A stretch of 64,000 bases of DNA from an uncultured Lachnospiraceae bacterium (GCA_947176065.1 CAMWPB010000002.1:1-64000), one strand, 5' to 3'; shown: positions 9,154 through 19,184, numbered from the stretch's first letter. Program-made: numbers and translations. Notes: a model not told the origin generated them from the letters alone.

Positions 9154-10023
9154 ATGAAAGGAATTATTTTAGCAGGCGGTTCGGGGACCAGACTCTATCC
9201 GCTGACCAAGGCGGTTTCCAAGCAGATTATGCCGGTGTATGACAAACCGATGATTTATTATCCGCTTTCCATTCTTATGCTGGCGGGAATCAGGGAGATC
9301 CTGATTATTTCCACGCCCAGGGATCTGCCCGTTTTTCAGGAGCTCTTCGGTACGGGGGAGCAGCTTGGACTCCGCATGGAGTATGCGGTGCAGGAATATC
9401 CGAGAGGGCTTGCGGACGCTTTTATCATCGGCACGGATTTTATCGGGACGGACAGTGTGGCACTGATTCTGGGTGACAATATTTTCTACGGGCAGAGCTT
9501 TTCCAAAGTGCTTAAGGAGGTGGCGGCCAGAGAGAGCGGCGCGACCATTTTCGGTTACTATGTGAGAGATCCGAGAGAGTACGGCGTGGTGGAGTTTGAC
9601 GAGAACGGCATGGCTCTCTCCATCGAGGAGAAGCCGGCGCATCCGAAGAGTAACTACGCGGTGCCGGGGCTGTATTTTTATGACAATGACGTGGTGGAGA
9701 TCGCAAGGAATGTGAAACCCTCCGCCAGAGGCGAGATAGAGATTACAAGCATTAACAATGAATATCTGCAAAGAGGAGCGCTGCGGGTGGAAACGCTCGG
9801 GCGCGGTTTTGCGTGGCTGGATACGGGCAGCCACGACATGCTCCTCGACGCGGCGGATTTTGTGGCGGCGTTCCAGAAGAGGCAGGGGCTTTACATCTCC
9901 TGCATTGAGGAGATTGCGTACAGGAGAGGGTTTATCACGAAGGAGCAGCTGCTTAAGCTGGCGGAGCCGCTTATGAAAACTGCTTACGGACAGTATATAG
10001 TAGAGGTTGCGAATGGACTCTAA
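9154..10023 (+). CDS. rfbA: Glucose-1-phosphate thymidylyltransferase
   Basis: This 289-residue nucleotidyltransferase makes dTDP-glucose from dTTP and glucose-1-phosphate, the first step of dTDP-rhamnose synthesis. The signature [17 protein letters not shown] is at the N-terminus, and [28 protein letters not shown] and [14 protein letters not shown] are all typical of RmlA. The ATG at 9154 follows AGGAGA with good spacing; a GTG directly before it is possible. The 3' end overlaps the next gene by 11 bases, so both are likely on one transcript. Confidence 0.96.
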   Translation: MKGIILAGGSGTRLYPLTKAVSKQIMPVYDKPMIYYPLSILMLAGIREILIISTPRDLPVFQELFGTGEQLGLRMEYAVQEYPRGLADAFIIGTDFIGTDSVALILGDNIFYGQSFSKVLKEVAARESGATIFGYYVRDPREYGVVEFDENGMALSIEEKPAHPKSNYAVPGLYFYDNDVVEIARNVKPSARGEIEITSINNEYLQRGALRVETLGRGFAWLDTGSHDMLLDAADFVAAFQKRQGLYISCIEEIAYRRGFITKEQLLKLAEPLMKTAYGQYIVEVANGL

Positions 10024-11371
10024 GCGGATGAGACGGGCGATGGCCGGCATGATCGTCATATTTCTGGCGGTGTTTGCGGTGATCGCCATTGTGAATTTAG
10101 ATACGGTGAAAAGAAAACTGGGTTATGATACCGGGGAACCGGTGCAGGAGGAAGCGCCGGTGCAGGAAGAAGAGACGGCGTCGCAGGATGGACAGATAGG
10201 AGGCGACCTGTCTGCTTTTCTGTGGGATGAGACTTTTTTTGACCCGGAGGTGAAATTTAAGAGCATTGAATCCTACTCCGGCAGAAATGTGTCCCTGATG
10301 ATGAGCTCTGTGGCGAAAGATCTGCGGATTATGGTGGTGGACAGTGTGGGCCGTCTGGTGACGGGCACGGATTTTACCGTCACGATTCAGGATGTGGGCG
10401 AGTACACGGACAATGACAAGGACGGCGTGATCTATGTGGACGGTCTGCGCTCCGGGGAATACAGTGTGTTCCTCAATGAAAAAGACGGCTTCCGCGTGCC
10501 GAACACCATCACGACGATACAGGTGCGGCAGGATATTGAGTATCGGGTGCTTGACAATATCGAGTATCTGATGCTGACGGAGGACGACATTGACCCCGAG
10601 AAGGAGGACAAGGCGGTTAACGGTGCCGAGGAGGATGCAGACGGTACGGAGAACATGGAGCTTAAGTTTGACAACGGCAGTGCAAAGCTCGGCATCGACG
10701 TATCCAAGTGGAATCAGGAAATCGACTGGGAGGCAGTGAAGAACGCAGGCATTGAATTTGCCATTATCCGCTGCGGATACCGGGGTGCGTCTACGGGCGC
10801 GCTGGTCATTGATCCCAGATACAAGGAGAACATAGAGGGCGCTATCTCAGCGGGGATTCCCGTGGGCGTTTATTTCTTCACACAGGCGCTGGACGAGGTG
10901 GAGGCTGTGGAGGAGGCATCCATGGTAATCCGGCTGATTGAGGATTACGATGTGGATTACCCGGTATTCCTTGACAGTGAGAGCGCCGGGGGCAGGGGGC
11001 GTGCCGACGGTCTGGACAGCGAGGAGCGGACAAAGGCGCACAGGGCTTTCCTGCAGACCATAGAGGCGGCAGGCTATGAGACGGGCGTATATGCTTCCCG
11101 CAACTGGCTGAATGACAGGATAGATATGACACGTTTGTCAGATTATAGGATATGGCTTGCGGAATATGCGGATGCACCCACTTATGATGCGTATTATTAC
11201 CATATGTGGCAGTACACCTCAAAAGGAACGGTGGACGGTATTTCCACGAATGTAGATTTGAACCTGTGCTATATGAACATAGACACTTCGATCAATCACG
11301 CCAAAAGCGCGGCCGGCTATTCCGGCGTGGTGAACGGGGATACGGGAAACGTACCCGTAGGAGAAGATTAG
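10013..11371 (+). CDS. Membrane-anchored GH25 lysozyme-like protein
   Basis: This 452-residue protein has an N-terminal membrane anchor ([19 protein letters not shown]), a Glu/Gln-rich linker, a SpaA/prealbumin-like domain ([16 protein letters not shown]) and a C-terminal GH25 domain. The GH25 part includes [13 protein letters not shown] and [12 protein letters not shown], which keeps the Asp-x-Glu catalytic pair. It shares domain order and the GH25 core ([20 protein letters not shown]) with the protein at 1-2463 but lacks the Ig-like domains and the Lys-Asp linker. The ATG at 10013 is preferred over an upstream TTG. It sits between rfbA and rfbC, so wall-glycan remodelling may be co-expressed with rhamnose supply (inference). 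Confidence 0.88.
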   Translation: MDSKRMRRAMAGMIVIFLAVFAVIAIVNLDTVKRKLGYDTGEPVQEEAPVQEEETASQDGQIGGDLSAFLWDETFFDPEVKFKSIESYSGRNVSLMMSSVAKDLRIMVVDSVGRLVTGTDFTVTIQDVGEYTDNDKDGVIYVDGLRSGEYSVFLNEKDGFRVPNTITTIQVRQDIEYRVLDNIEYLMLTEDDIDPEKEDKAVNGAEEDADGTENMELKFDNGSAKLGIDVSKWNQEIDWEAVKNAGIEFAIIRCGYRGASTGALVIDPRYKENIEGAISAGIPVGVYFFTQALDEVEAVEEASMVIRLIEDYDVDYPVFLDSESAGGRGRADGLDSEERTKAHRAFLQTIEAAGYETGVYASRNWLNDRIDMTRLSDYRIWLAEYADAPTYDAYYYHMWQYTSKGTVDGISTNVDLNLCYMNIDTSINHAKSAAGYSGVVNGDTGNVPVGED

Positions 11372-11393
11372 ATAAGGAAAGGAATGAGGGACG

Positions 11394-11963
11394 ATGGGAA
11401 AGATAACGGTGGAGACGTGTGAAATCGAAGGTCTGAAGGTGATTACGCCGACGGTGTTTGGAGATAGCAGGGGTTATTTTATGGAGACCTATCACTATGA
11501 GGATTACAAGGCAGCGGGGATCGATCAGGTTTTTGTGCAGGATAACCAGTCTTCGTCCGTGAAAGGCGTACTGCGGGGGCTGCATTTTCAGATCAATTAT
11601 CCACAGGACAAGCTGGTGCGGGTGGTTGCGGGCGAAGTCTTTGACGTGGCGGTAGACCTGCGGCCGGGTTCGGCGACTTACGGCAAGTGGTACGGCGTAA
11701 CTCTTTCGGCGGAAAATAAAAAACAGTTTTTCATTCCGAAAAATTTCGCCCACGGTTTTCTGGTGCTGTCGGATTATGCGGAATTTGCCTATAAGTGTAC
11801 GGACTTTTACCATCCAAACGATGAGGGCGGCATCCTCTTTAGCGACCCGGAGATTGGGATCGCGTGGCCCATTCCTGAGGGCATGGAGCTTGTGATGTCC
11901 GACAAGGATACAAAGTGGGAGGGACTTTCCTCATTTACGAAGAAGTACCGAGAAGGCAAATGA
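11394..11963 (+). CDS. rfbC: dTDP-4-dehydrorhamnose 3,5-epimerase
   Basis: This 189-residue RmlC cupin performs the third step of dTDP-L-rhamnose synthesis. Family motifs are FGDSRGYFMETYH, QDNQSSSVKGVLRGLHFQ (catalytic His), VFDVAVDLRPGS, FIPKNFAHGFLVLSD and EFAYKCTDFYHP. The gene follows the second GH25 gene and ends one base before the Wzm permease gene, so sugar-nucleotide supply and export appear to share a transcript. Confidence 0.96.
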   Translation: MGKITVETCEIEGLKVITPTVFGDSRGYFMETYHYEDYKAAGIDQVFVQDNQSSSVKGVLRGLHFQINYPQDKLVRVVAGEVFDVAVDLRPGSATYGKWYGVTLSAENKKQFFIPKNFAHGFLVLSDYAEFAYKCTDFYHPNDEGGILFSDPEIGIAWPIPEGMELVMSDKDTKWEGLSSFTKKYREGK

Positions 11964-11964
11964 T

Positions 11965-12999
11965 ATGAGCGAAAAGAAGCAGGGAGAGAAAAACTTGACA
12001 AAGAAAAAAAGCTTTCCTAAGTCCGCGGCGATAGCAATATTCTGGGGGCTTGGTCTGCTTCTGGCGTCCGTGCTGATTCTGCATCACAATCCGCTGGCCG
12101 ATCAGGTGACGGAGCAGATGAAGAAGGTCAGCGGCTGTGTGCTGATTACTTTTACATGTATTATATTTACGATTTATTATGACAGGATCGTGACGATCCC
12201 GGTGGAGCTTTTCCAGAGCAGGGGGCTGATCTGGAAACTGGCGAAAAACGACTTTAAAAAGCGTTATGCAGGCTCCTATCTTGGGATTGTGTGGGCGCTT
12301 GCGCAGCCTGTGGTTACGGTGCTGATGTACTGGATCGTGTTTGATAAAGTATTTCAGGCGAGGGTGGAGTTTGTGGCTGCGGACGGCGAAACACCGCCTT
12401 ATGTGCTGTATCTGATGGCCGGGCTTGTTCCCTGGTTCTACTTTTCGGAGGCGATCTCCCAGGGGACCATGGCGCTTGTGGAGTACACCTATCTGGTCAA
12501 GAAGGTAGTCTTTAATATCAGTATCCTGCCTATTATCAAGGTGATTGCAGCTACTTTTATCCATGTGTTCTTTGTGGGAATCCTGCTGGTGGTGGCGGTG
12601 TGCTACGGCTATACGCCCTCCGTTTACACCATACAGCTTCTCTATTACAGCCTTTGCCTGATTTTTTTTGTGCTGGCGCTGAGCTACCTGACGAGCGCGC
12701 TGGTGGTCTTTATCAGGGATCTCCAGCAGGTGATAAGCATTGCGCTTCAGATCGGCATGTGGGCGACCCCAATCCTGTGGAATATCAAGATGCTTCCAAA
12801 CGATAACATGAAAACGCTTTTCAAGCTGAATCCGCTTGTTTATATCGTAAACGGCTATCGGAGCGCGATCTTTGAGGAGGAATGGTTCTGGGAGCACTTT
12901 TACTCCTCCACCTACTTCTGGATCTTTACGATCAGTATGTTCTGTATCGGGACGCTGGTGTTCAGACGGTTGAGAAGTCACTTTGCAGATGTCTTATAA
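11965..12999 (+). CDS. Polysaccharide ABC exporter permease (Wzm/TagG type) with extra N-terminal membrane hairpin
   Basis: The protein is 344 residues. From about residue 85 onward it matches ABC-2 polysaccharide permeases: LAKNDFKKRYAGSYLGIVWALAQP, GLVPWFYFSEAISQGTMALVEY, and AYLT-like transmembrane segments ending with LNPLVYIVNGYR. The first ~80 residues add two further membrane segments (AAIAIFWGLGLLLASVLI and CVLITFTCIIFTIYY) that ordinary Wzm proteins lack. It probably pairs with the ATPase at 13280, although a structured repeat separates the two genes. The predicted cargo is an undecaprenyl-linked rhamnose-containing glycan. Confidence 0.9.
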   Translation: MSEKKQGEKNLTKKKSFPKSAAIAIFWGLGLLLASVLILHHNPLADQVTEQMKKVSGCVLITFTCIIFTIYYDRIVTIPVELFQSRGLIWKLAKNDFKKRYAGSYLGIVWALAQPVVTVLMYWIVFDKVFQARVEFVAADGETPPYVLYLMAGLVPWFYFSEAISQGTMALVEYTYLVKKVVFNISILPIIKVIAATFIHVFFVGILLVVAVCYGYTPSVYTIQLLYYSLCLIFFVLALSYLTSALVVFIRDLQQVISIALQIGMWATPILWNIKMLPNDNMKTLFKLNPLVYIVNGYRSAIFEEEWFWEHFYSSTYFWIFTISMFCIGTLVFRRLRSHFADVL

Positions 13000-13008
13000 A
13001 GCGAGCAG

Positions 13009-13231
13009 CGATACGGGCAAAATGTCCCCTCGCATCGGCTTCGGAGAATGGATTTTCCGTGCATTCCGATGCGCTTATAGATATGGACGCAACCGCCCTC
13101 TACGTGCCATCCAGGCACGTTTCGGGCTTTTCGGGACATCCCTGTCCCGAAATTGCTGGATATAGAGCGGAATGCTGGGAAAATCACATGCTCCTTCGCA
13201 GGATAGCATCGGAAACATTTTGCCCGTATCG
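13009..13231. repeat. Long structured inverted-repeat element between exporter genes
   Basis: The ends are a perfect 17-bp inverted repeat (CGATACGGGCAAAATGT at 13009-13025; its complement at 13215-13231). The arms continue as an imperfect inverted repeat for about 60 bases on each side, with shared blocks such as ATTTTCC and GCATTCCG. The centre holds two perfect hairpins: ACGTGCC/GGCACGT at 13102-13120 and TTTCGGGACA/TGTCCCGAAA at 13129-13152. No coding frame of note is present. A MITE-like repeat or a structured RNA in the wzm-wzt message are both possible. Confidence 0.8.
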
Positions 13232-13279
13232 TTATGGAGTTTTAACAATGATGTCGGATAGAATAGGAAATGAATAATC

Positions 13280-14584
13280 ATGGAAAATGATATCGCGATT
13301 AAGGTAACAGATCTCGAAAAAGTGTATAAGCTCTATGACAAGCCCTCGGACAGGCTCAAGGAGGCGCTGCGTATCGGGCGGGGGAAGCACCATACGGAGC
13401 ACCGTGCCTTAAAGGGGGTCAATATGACCATCCGTCAGGGGGAGTGTGTGGGGATTATCGGCACCAACGGGTCCGGGAAATCCACTATTCTGAAAATAAT
13501 AACAGGTGTTCTCTCCCCGACGGGAGGCGAGGTGCAGGTCAACGGACGCATTTCCGCCTTACTGGAGCTGGGCGCCGGATTCAATATGGAATATAACGGC
13601 ATTGAAAATATTTATTTAAACGGCACAATGATCGGCTTTACCAAGAAGGAGATTGACCAGAAGCTGGATGAAATTCTGGCCTTTGCGGATATTGGGGACT
13701 ATGTGTACCAGCCGGCCAAAACCTATTCCAGCGGCATGTTTGTGCGGCTGGCTTTTGCGGTCGCCATCAACATCGACCCGGAGATTCTCATTGTGGATGA
13801 GGCGCTTTCGGTGGGCGACGTCTTTTTTCAGGCCAAATGCTATCATAAGTTTGAAGAGTTTAAGGAGATGGGCAAGACGATCGTGTTCGTCAGTCATGAC
13901 TTGAGCAGTATCAGCAAGTACTGTGACCGGGTGGTGCTGTTAAATCAGGGCATTAAGCTGGGAGAGGGCGCACCCAAGCAGATGATCGACACATATAAAC
14001 AAGTGCTGGTGGGGCAGTATACGGCGCCTGAGTCGGAAGGAGAACGGCTGTTGGACGACGAGCAGCTTCGGGCAATGGCGGCGAAAGGTGTGGACGGCAG
14101 CAAGCTGGAAGGCCGGAAACAGGGAGGAATGGTAGAAAATCCTGAGCTTTTGGAGTACGGTTCTAAAAAGGCACAGATTACGGAATACTATATAACGGAT
14201 GAGAAGGGGACGAAAACTGCTACCATCTTAAAGGGAAGCGCATTCACCATTCACATGCGTGTGGAGATGACGGAGCGGATCGCTGCGCCGATTTTCGCGT
14301 TTACCATCAAGAATGTGCGCGGAACGGAGATCACGGGCACCAACACCATGTTTGAGAAGGCTTTTCTGGAGTCCGTGGAAGCCGGGGAGACGAAGGAAAT
14401 CACCTTTACGCAGGAGATGAACTTACAGGGGGGCGATTATCTGCTCTCGCTGGGCGTCACCGGCTATGAGGAGGATGATTTTACTGTGTATCACAGACTG
14501 TACGATGTGCTGAGCGTGACGGTGATTTCCGATAAAGATACGGTTGGGTTTTATGACATGAATTCGAAGGTTACAGTAAAATAA
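13280..14584 (+). CDS. Polysaccharide ABC exporter ATPase with C-terminal glycan-binding domain (Wzt type)
   Basis: This 434-residue protein has an N-terminal nucleotide-binding domain with Walker A (GTNGSGKST), signature (YSSGMFVRLAFA), Walker B (ILIVDEALSVGD) and the switch His (VFVSHD). The region beyond ~250 is a beta-sandwich like that of Wzt proteins that recognise the non-reducing end of a finished chain (for example FTIHMRVEMTERIAAPIFAFTIKN, TGTNTMFE). In E. coli O9a this domain reads a methyl-phosphate cap; the next gene here encodes a methyltransferase-kinase-like protein, which fits that scheme. The ribosome site (AGGAAA) is weak. Confidence 0.92.
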   Translation: MENDIAIKVTDLEKVYKLYDKPSDRLKEALRIGRGKHHTEHRALKGVNMTIRQGECVGIIGTNGSGKSTILKIITGVLSPTGGEVQVNGRISALLELGAGFNMEYNGIENIYLNGTMIGFTKKEIDQKLDEILAFADIGDYVYQPAKTYSSGMFVRLAFAVAINIDPEILIVDEALSVGDVFFQAKCYHKFEEFKEMGKTIVFVSHDLSSISKYCDRVVLLNQGIKLGEGAPKQMIDTYKQVLVGQYTAPESEGERLLDDEQLRAMAAKGVDGSKLEGRKQGGMVENPELLEYGSKKAQITEYYITDEKGTKTATILKGSAFTIHMRVEMTERIAAPIFAFTIKNVRGTEITGTNTMFEKAFLESVEAGETKEITFTQEMNLQGGDYLLSLGVTGYEEDDFTVYHRLYDVLSVTVISDKDTVGFYDMNSKVTVK

Positions 14585-14643
14585 CGGGTGATTTTTAACG
14601 ATGGACGCTGAGGCTGGCAGATAAAATCGGGAAGGAATGGAAG

Positions 14644-16788
14644 ATGCCGGAAGAGAAAATAGAACAAATCGGAAAAATAAAACTGGATTTAACTCATTAC
14701 CCGGGGGAGGATCTGTACTGTGACGGGGAGATAGAGGACGAGCTTCTTGCGATTGCGAGGGACTGTGCGGCGGTGGAGTACCAGAAGATCATTGAGGAGC
14801 GCAAAAGCTGGGAGGTGCTCTATCACTTGTCGCCCCTGCGGGAGAATATTGTGGAGTGGCTGCCGATCAGCCGCGACATGAAGGTACTGGAGGTCGGCTC
14901 GGGCTGTGGCGCGATCACGGGGGCGCTGTCAAGGCGGGCCGGGGAAGTGACCTGTGTGGAGCTCTCCAAAAAGAGAAGCATGATTAACGCCTACCGCCAT
15001 ATGGAGGCGGATAATGTGACGATCCATGTGGGGAACTTTCAGGATGTGGAGCCGGAGCTGCCGCAGGATTACGATTATATCTGCCTGATCGGGGTTTTTG
15101 AGTATGCACAGGCGTACATCGGCTCGGAGACGCCCTATGACGACTTCCTGCGGATTATCAAAAAGCATCTGAAGCCGGGGGGACATATCGCCATTGCCAT
15201 AGAAAATAAATTTGGATTGAAGTATTGGGCGGGATGCCGGGAAGACCATCTGGGCACATATTTTAGCGGCATTGAGGACTACCCGGAAGGCGGCGTGGTG
15301 CGCACCTTTACCGGAGACGGGCTTCTTGCCATCGCGAAACGCTGCGGTTTTTCTCAGATGCAGATGTATTATCCCTATCCGGATTATAAGTTTATGACGA
15401 CCCTCTATTCGGACAGAAGGCTGCCGAAACGTGGTGAGTTATCAAATAACATGCGTAATTTTGACCGTGACCGCATACAGCTCTTTGATGAAAAACGGGT
15501 TTTTGACAGCATCGTGAAGGAAGGGCAGTTTCCTCTTTTTTCCAATTCCTACATGCTCCTTCTGGGGCCGGCCCTGTCGGAGGAATATGTGAAGTACTCG
15601 AACGACAGAAAGGAAGAATTTCAGATCAAAACCCTGCAGAGAAGCACAGGATTCGGCAGAATAATAGAAAAGCATCCGTTATCAAAAACGGCCTGGGAGC
15701 ACATAGAAGCCACGGCGGCGGCCTGCGAAAAGCTGGCTGAGCGGTATGAGGGAAGTCTCCTGAACGTCAATGAGAGTAAGCTGGAAAGAGCGGCAGACGG
15801 AACACCTTATATCACGATTAAATTTTTGGAAGGAAGAACGCTGGAAGAAATTCTGGATGAGCGGTTGGAAAAAAATGATCTGGAAGGTTTCCACAGTCTC
15901 TTTGATGAGTACCTGAAGAGAATCTCCTGGGGCGAGGAAAAGGAGATCGCGGATTACGACTTAATTTTTGCGAATCTGTTGATTCCACAGGGGAGTAACA
16001 TCTGTGATGAAAAAGCGGATGAAAGTCAAAAGAATGATATCGAATGTTATCTAAATAAGGAAAAATGGGGACTGATTGACTGCGAGTGGACCTTTGACAA
16101 AGCCATTGAGACGAGAGAAATTGCGTTCCGCGCGCTCTACTGTTATCTGCTTGAAGATGAAAAAAGGAATGGTTTAAATCCTGATTTAATAATGGAGAGG
16201 CTAAAAATCGAGCCTGCCGAGGCGGAACAGTACCGCAGGCAGGAGATGAAGTTTCAGAAATATGTGACAGGGAAGCGGCTTTCCATGGCGGAAATCCGGG
16301 AGGCGATCGGGCGTCCCGTATACACGCTTGCGGATTTCTGTGAGGGGTTAAGAGACAGAACGGCGGACAACCGCATACAGATCTATGAAGATACCGGGAA
16401 AGGCTTTCGTGAGGAGCAGTCCTTTTTCCCGGAGGAAGACGGAGAACAGGTTCTGCGCACCGGGGAGGGAACGGTGGAGCTTTCCGTTCGCATCGCAAGA
16501 GGGAGGAGCGCGGTGCGGATTGATCCCGGCAGCCATGCCTGTGTGATTTATATCAGGAGAATCAGTTGGAACGGCGCAGAGATTTCCCTGAAAGGGAAAC
16601 AGCTTCAAATGAACGGGTTTAAAATCGGAGAGGATACCTATGCCTTTCCCACGGAAGACCCGAATATCACGCTTTCTCTCTGGGGACTGCCCTCAGAGGA
16701 GGAAAATCATCTGGAGGCGGTCATGGAGGTGACTGCGATGCCGTCGGAAACCATGAAACATTTGCAGAAAAGAGGATTGTTTAACTGA
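14644..16788 (+). CDS. Methyltransferase fused to kinase-like domain (WbdD-like chain terminator candidate)
   Basis: The protein is 714 residues. Residues ~75-190 are a class I SAM methyltransferase: VLEVGSGCGAITG is the SAM loop, and LKPGGHIAIAIENKFGLKYW follows. Residues ~325-485 look kinase-like: FQIKTL (Lys329 in a beta3-like strand), WEHI (Glu353), a hinge-like YITIKFLEGRTLEEIL, Asp439-Leu-x3-Asn444 with the exact HRDLxxxN spacing, and WGLIDCEW (Asp479 in a DFG-like place). The usual His of the catalytic loop is absent. The C-terminal ~150 residues are predicted beta-rich. The position directly after Wzt suggests capping of a glycan, as in WbdD. The methyltransferase part is sure; the kinase part rests on motif spacing. 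Confidence 0.8.
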   Translation: MPEEKIEQIGKIKLDLTHYPGEDLYCDGEIEDELLAIARDCAAVEYQKIIEERKSWEVLYHLSPLRENIVEWLPISRDMKVLEVGSGCGAITGALSRRAGEVTCVELSKKRSMINAYRHMEADNVTIHVGNFQDVEPELPQDYDYICLIGVFEYAQAYIGSETPYDDFLRIIKKHLKPGGHIAIAIENKFGLKYWAGCREDHLGTYFSGIEDYPEGGVVRTFTGDGLLAIAKRCGFSQMQMYYPYPDYKFMTTLYSDRRLPKRGELSNNMRNFDRDRIQLFDEKRVFDSIVKEGQFPLFSNSYMLLLGPALSEEYVKYSNDRKEEFQIKTLQRSTGFGRIIEKHPLSKTAWEHIEATAAACEKLAERYEGSLLNVNESKLERAADGTPYITIKFLEGRTLEEILDERLEKNDLEGFHSLFDEYLKRISWGEEKEIADYDLIFANLLIPQGSNICDEKADESQKNDIECYLNKEKWGLIDCEWTFDKAIETREIAFRALYCYLLEDEKRNGLNPDLIMERLKIEPAEAEQYRRQEMKFQKYVTGKRLSMAEIREAIGRPVYTLADFCEGLRDRTADNRIQIYEDTGKGFREEQSFFPEEDGEQVLRTGEGTVELSVRIARGRSAVRIDPGSHACVIYIRRISWNGAEISLKGKQLQMNGFKIGEDTYAFPTEDPNITLSLWGLPSEEENHLEAVMEVTAMPSETMKHLQKRGLFN

Positions 16789-19184
16789 TGAGCATTCAGA
16801 AAAACCGCTTCGACTGGGTGGCCTACTATATGGCGGCCTACGAGGAGGAGAGAAAAAAGAATACCCAGATGGCCGGACGCATTGCGGATGCGGAAAGGCG
16901 GCAGGCGGATCTGCAGGATAATCTGAACCGCATCTGTTCCAATCCGCTATACAGGATGGCGGCGAAAGCATCTGCTCCCCTGCGGGGGGCGGTGCGCCGG
17001 ATGCGGGGAACACAGGCTTCGGAGGAGAGCCTGTCAAAGCTGCAGGCCTCACCGGAGAGAAAGCTGGCGTATGAGGAGACGCTTTGGCGGCAGTCGAATC
17101 CTTATCTGCAGTGGATTGCGGAGCATGAAAATAAAAGTACGGGTGTTATTGTATCGCCGGAACCGATTGTTGTGCAGGGGTTTCGGGAGATTGCGGTGCC
17201 GGAGACGGACGTTCGCATTCTGACTTACGGAGAAGGCCTGCTTGCGCCGCATGTGTTTTCTGAGGTGCGGGCTTACTTTGCAAAGAACAGCGCATGTCTT
17301 CTGGCCTATGCGGATGAGGACTTTTATTGGGAGGATCTGTCGCAAAGGATGGAGCCATGGTTTAAACCGGATTATTCACCGGATACCCTTCTAGCTTTTC
17401 AGTATTGGGGGCATTTTGTAGCAGTCCGGGACGGTTTGCTCGACAGTATGAGTTATCGGATGGTGAGTATGAAAGATCCCGATCTGGGCTTTTACGAGCT
17501 GTGCCTGCGGCTGGAGGAGAAGATCGAGGAACTTTCCGGGGGATATTTCAGAAAAAGACGGGAGGCCATCGGACATCTGGATTCCATTCTTTATCATAGG
17601 AGATATCATCTTCCGGGGGGAGATGATACCGAAGGGGGACAGGACGGCTCTTCAAAAGAGCAGTTCACGGCGGCACAGGAAAGCCTGAAAAAGGAGCTTT
17701 CCGAAGGACATTTTCTGACGGGGGCGTCCTCCAAATTTGTGCCGCTTAAGGAGGATATGTTGCTGCGCAGAGGCGGCCGGGGCGTGCTCAGGCAGGGAGC
17801 CGACGCGGATATTTATCATCTGCTCTACGACACTTCTATTTCCGGCACGGAGCGGTGCAGCCGGTCGGGCAGTGAAAATACGGCAGTTGCGCCGCACCGT
17901 GTGGTGTCCGTGGTGATTCCGTCCAAGGATCATCCGGAATTGCTGGAGAAATGTCTGCGCTCCTTTAAGGAAAAGACGCAGTACCGTTTTTATGAGTGGA
18001 TTGTGGTGGACAACGGAAGCAGCGAAGAAAACCGGGAGAAAATGGAAGCGCTGCAGAAAATCTACGGTTTTACTTATATATATGAGCCGATGCCCTTTCA
18101 TTTTTCCAAAATGTGTAATCTGGGCGAGAAGAAGGCGAAGGGTGACCTGATTCTTCTGATGAACGACGATATAGAGATAATTGAGGGGAGCTGGCTGGAA
18201 CGTATGGCGGGACAGGCGCTTCTGCCCCATGTGGGAGCTGTCGGAGCCAAGCTTTGGTATGCGGGTACGGAAAATATCCAGCACGCGGGTGTTGCAAACC
18301 TGAAAATCGGTCCTTCCCATAAGCTGATTACCTTCCCCGACGAGGCGGATTATTATTTTGGGAGAAACCGGGTCACTTATAATGTGGCGGCGGTGACGGC
18401 AGCCTGTCTGATGGTATCCCGGAAAAAGTACGAGGCGGTGGGCGGTCTGGACGAGGATCTGCCGGTGGCCTACAATGACATGGATTTCTGTTTTAAGCTG
18501 CTGGAGGCGGGCTATGTCAACGTGCAGAGAAACGATGCGGTTCTCTGGCATCACGAATCCTTAAGCCGTGGTCTGGATGAGCAGAACGGGGAAAAATGGG
18601 AAAGGCTGCTTGCGGAGAAGGAGATGCTTTACGAAAAGCACCCGCAGCTTCGGGGGAAGGATCCTTTTTACCATAAAGATCTGATTGACAATGCGTCGGA
18701 TTACAGGTGTAATCATAAGCTTCCCCAGGAAGATTATCTCTCTGTGCAGGAAGCGTCGTTTCTGCCCAAATCCTCTCTGCGCAAGCTGGTGAAAAAAGCC
18801 GGGCGGGACGTGGTGCGGCTCACCGTGGATCTGGCAGAACCGCAGCATAAGATTTTGGCTGATGAGCCGGATATCCTGTGGATTATGGGATGGAGTTATA
18901 TCCCCGGCGCCGATAACGCGGCCTTCGGGCGGAAAGTGATTTTGCAGAGAACAGACGGAGCGGGCTATCTGGCGGCACCGGCGGACTGGCATAGGGCGGA
19001 TGTGGAAGCGATTCTGCCGCAGGAGAAAAATATAGGGCTGGCCGGATTTGTTCTGCGTCTGCGGCGGGAAGAACTGGCGCCGGGAGAGTACAGGGTCGGT
19101 ATGCTGGCGGAGACGGAGGCGGTGAGCGGGACGCAGCCCGGGCTGTGTTTTGCGGCCTGGTCTGAGCGCACGCTGACCGTATAG
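16788..19184 (+). CDS. Large GT2 glycosyltransferase with degenerate first domain
   Basis: This 798-residue protein starts at an ATG overlapping the preceding stop (TGATG). The N-terminus is coiled-coil-like (EEERKKNTQMAGRIADAERR). Residues ~115-270 resemble a decayed GT-A domain (LLAYADEDFYWEDLSQRMEPW, FKPDYSPDTLLAFQYWGH). A complete GT2 domain runs from ~365: VSVVIPSKDHPELLEKCLRSF, MNDDIEI (metal-binding Asp pair), VGAVGAKLWYAGT, TAACLMVSRKKYEAVGGLDED, AYNDMDFCFKLLEAGY. A beta-rich tail follows. It is probably a rhamnosyl- or related transferase acting on an undecaprenyl-linked chain; the exact sugar cannot be told. Confidence 0.88.
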   Translation: MSIQKNRFDWVAYYMAAYEEERKKNTQMAGRIADAERRQADLQDNLNRICSNPLYRMAAKASAPLRGAVRRMRGTQASEESLSKLQASPERKLAYEETLWRQSNPYLQWIAEHENKSTGVIVSPEPIVVQGFREIAVPETDVRILTYGEGLLAPHVFSEVRAYFAKNSACLLAYADEDFYWEDLSQRMEPWFKPDYSPDTLLAFQYWGHFVAVRDGLLDSMSYRMVSMKDPDLGFYELCLRLEEKIEELSGGYFRKRREAIGHLDSILYHRRYHLPGGDDTEGGQDGSSKEQFTAAQESLKKELSEGHFLTGASSKFVPLKEDMLLRRGGRGVLRQGADADIYHLLYDTSISGTERCSRSGSENTAVAPHRVVSVVIPSKDHPELLEKCLRSFKEKTQYRFYEWIVVDNGSSEENREKMEALQKIYGFTYIYEPMPFHFSKMCNLGEKKAKGDLILLMNDDIEIIEGSWLERMAGQALLPHVGAVGAKLWYAGTENIQHAGVANLKIGPSHKLITFPDEADYYFGRNRVTYNVAAVTAACLMVSRKKYEAVGGLDEDLPVAYNDMDFCFKLLEAGYVNVQRNDAVLWHHESLSRGLDEQNGEKWERLLAEKEMLYEKHPQLRGKDPFYHKDLIDNASDYRCNHKLPQEDYLSVQEASFLPKSSLRKLVKKAGRDVVRLTVDLAEPQHKILADEPDILWIMGWSYIPGADNAAFGRKVILQRTDGAGYLAAPADWHRADVEAILPQEKNIGLAGFVLRLRREELAPGEYRVGMLAETEAVSGTQPGLCFAAWSERTLTV

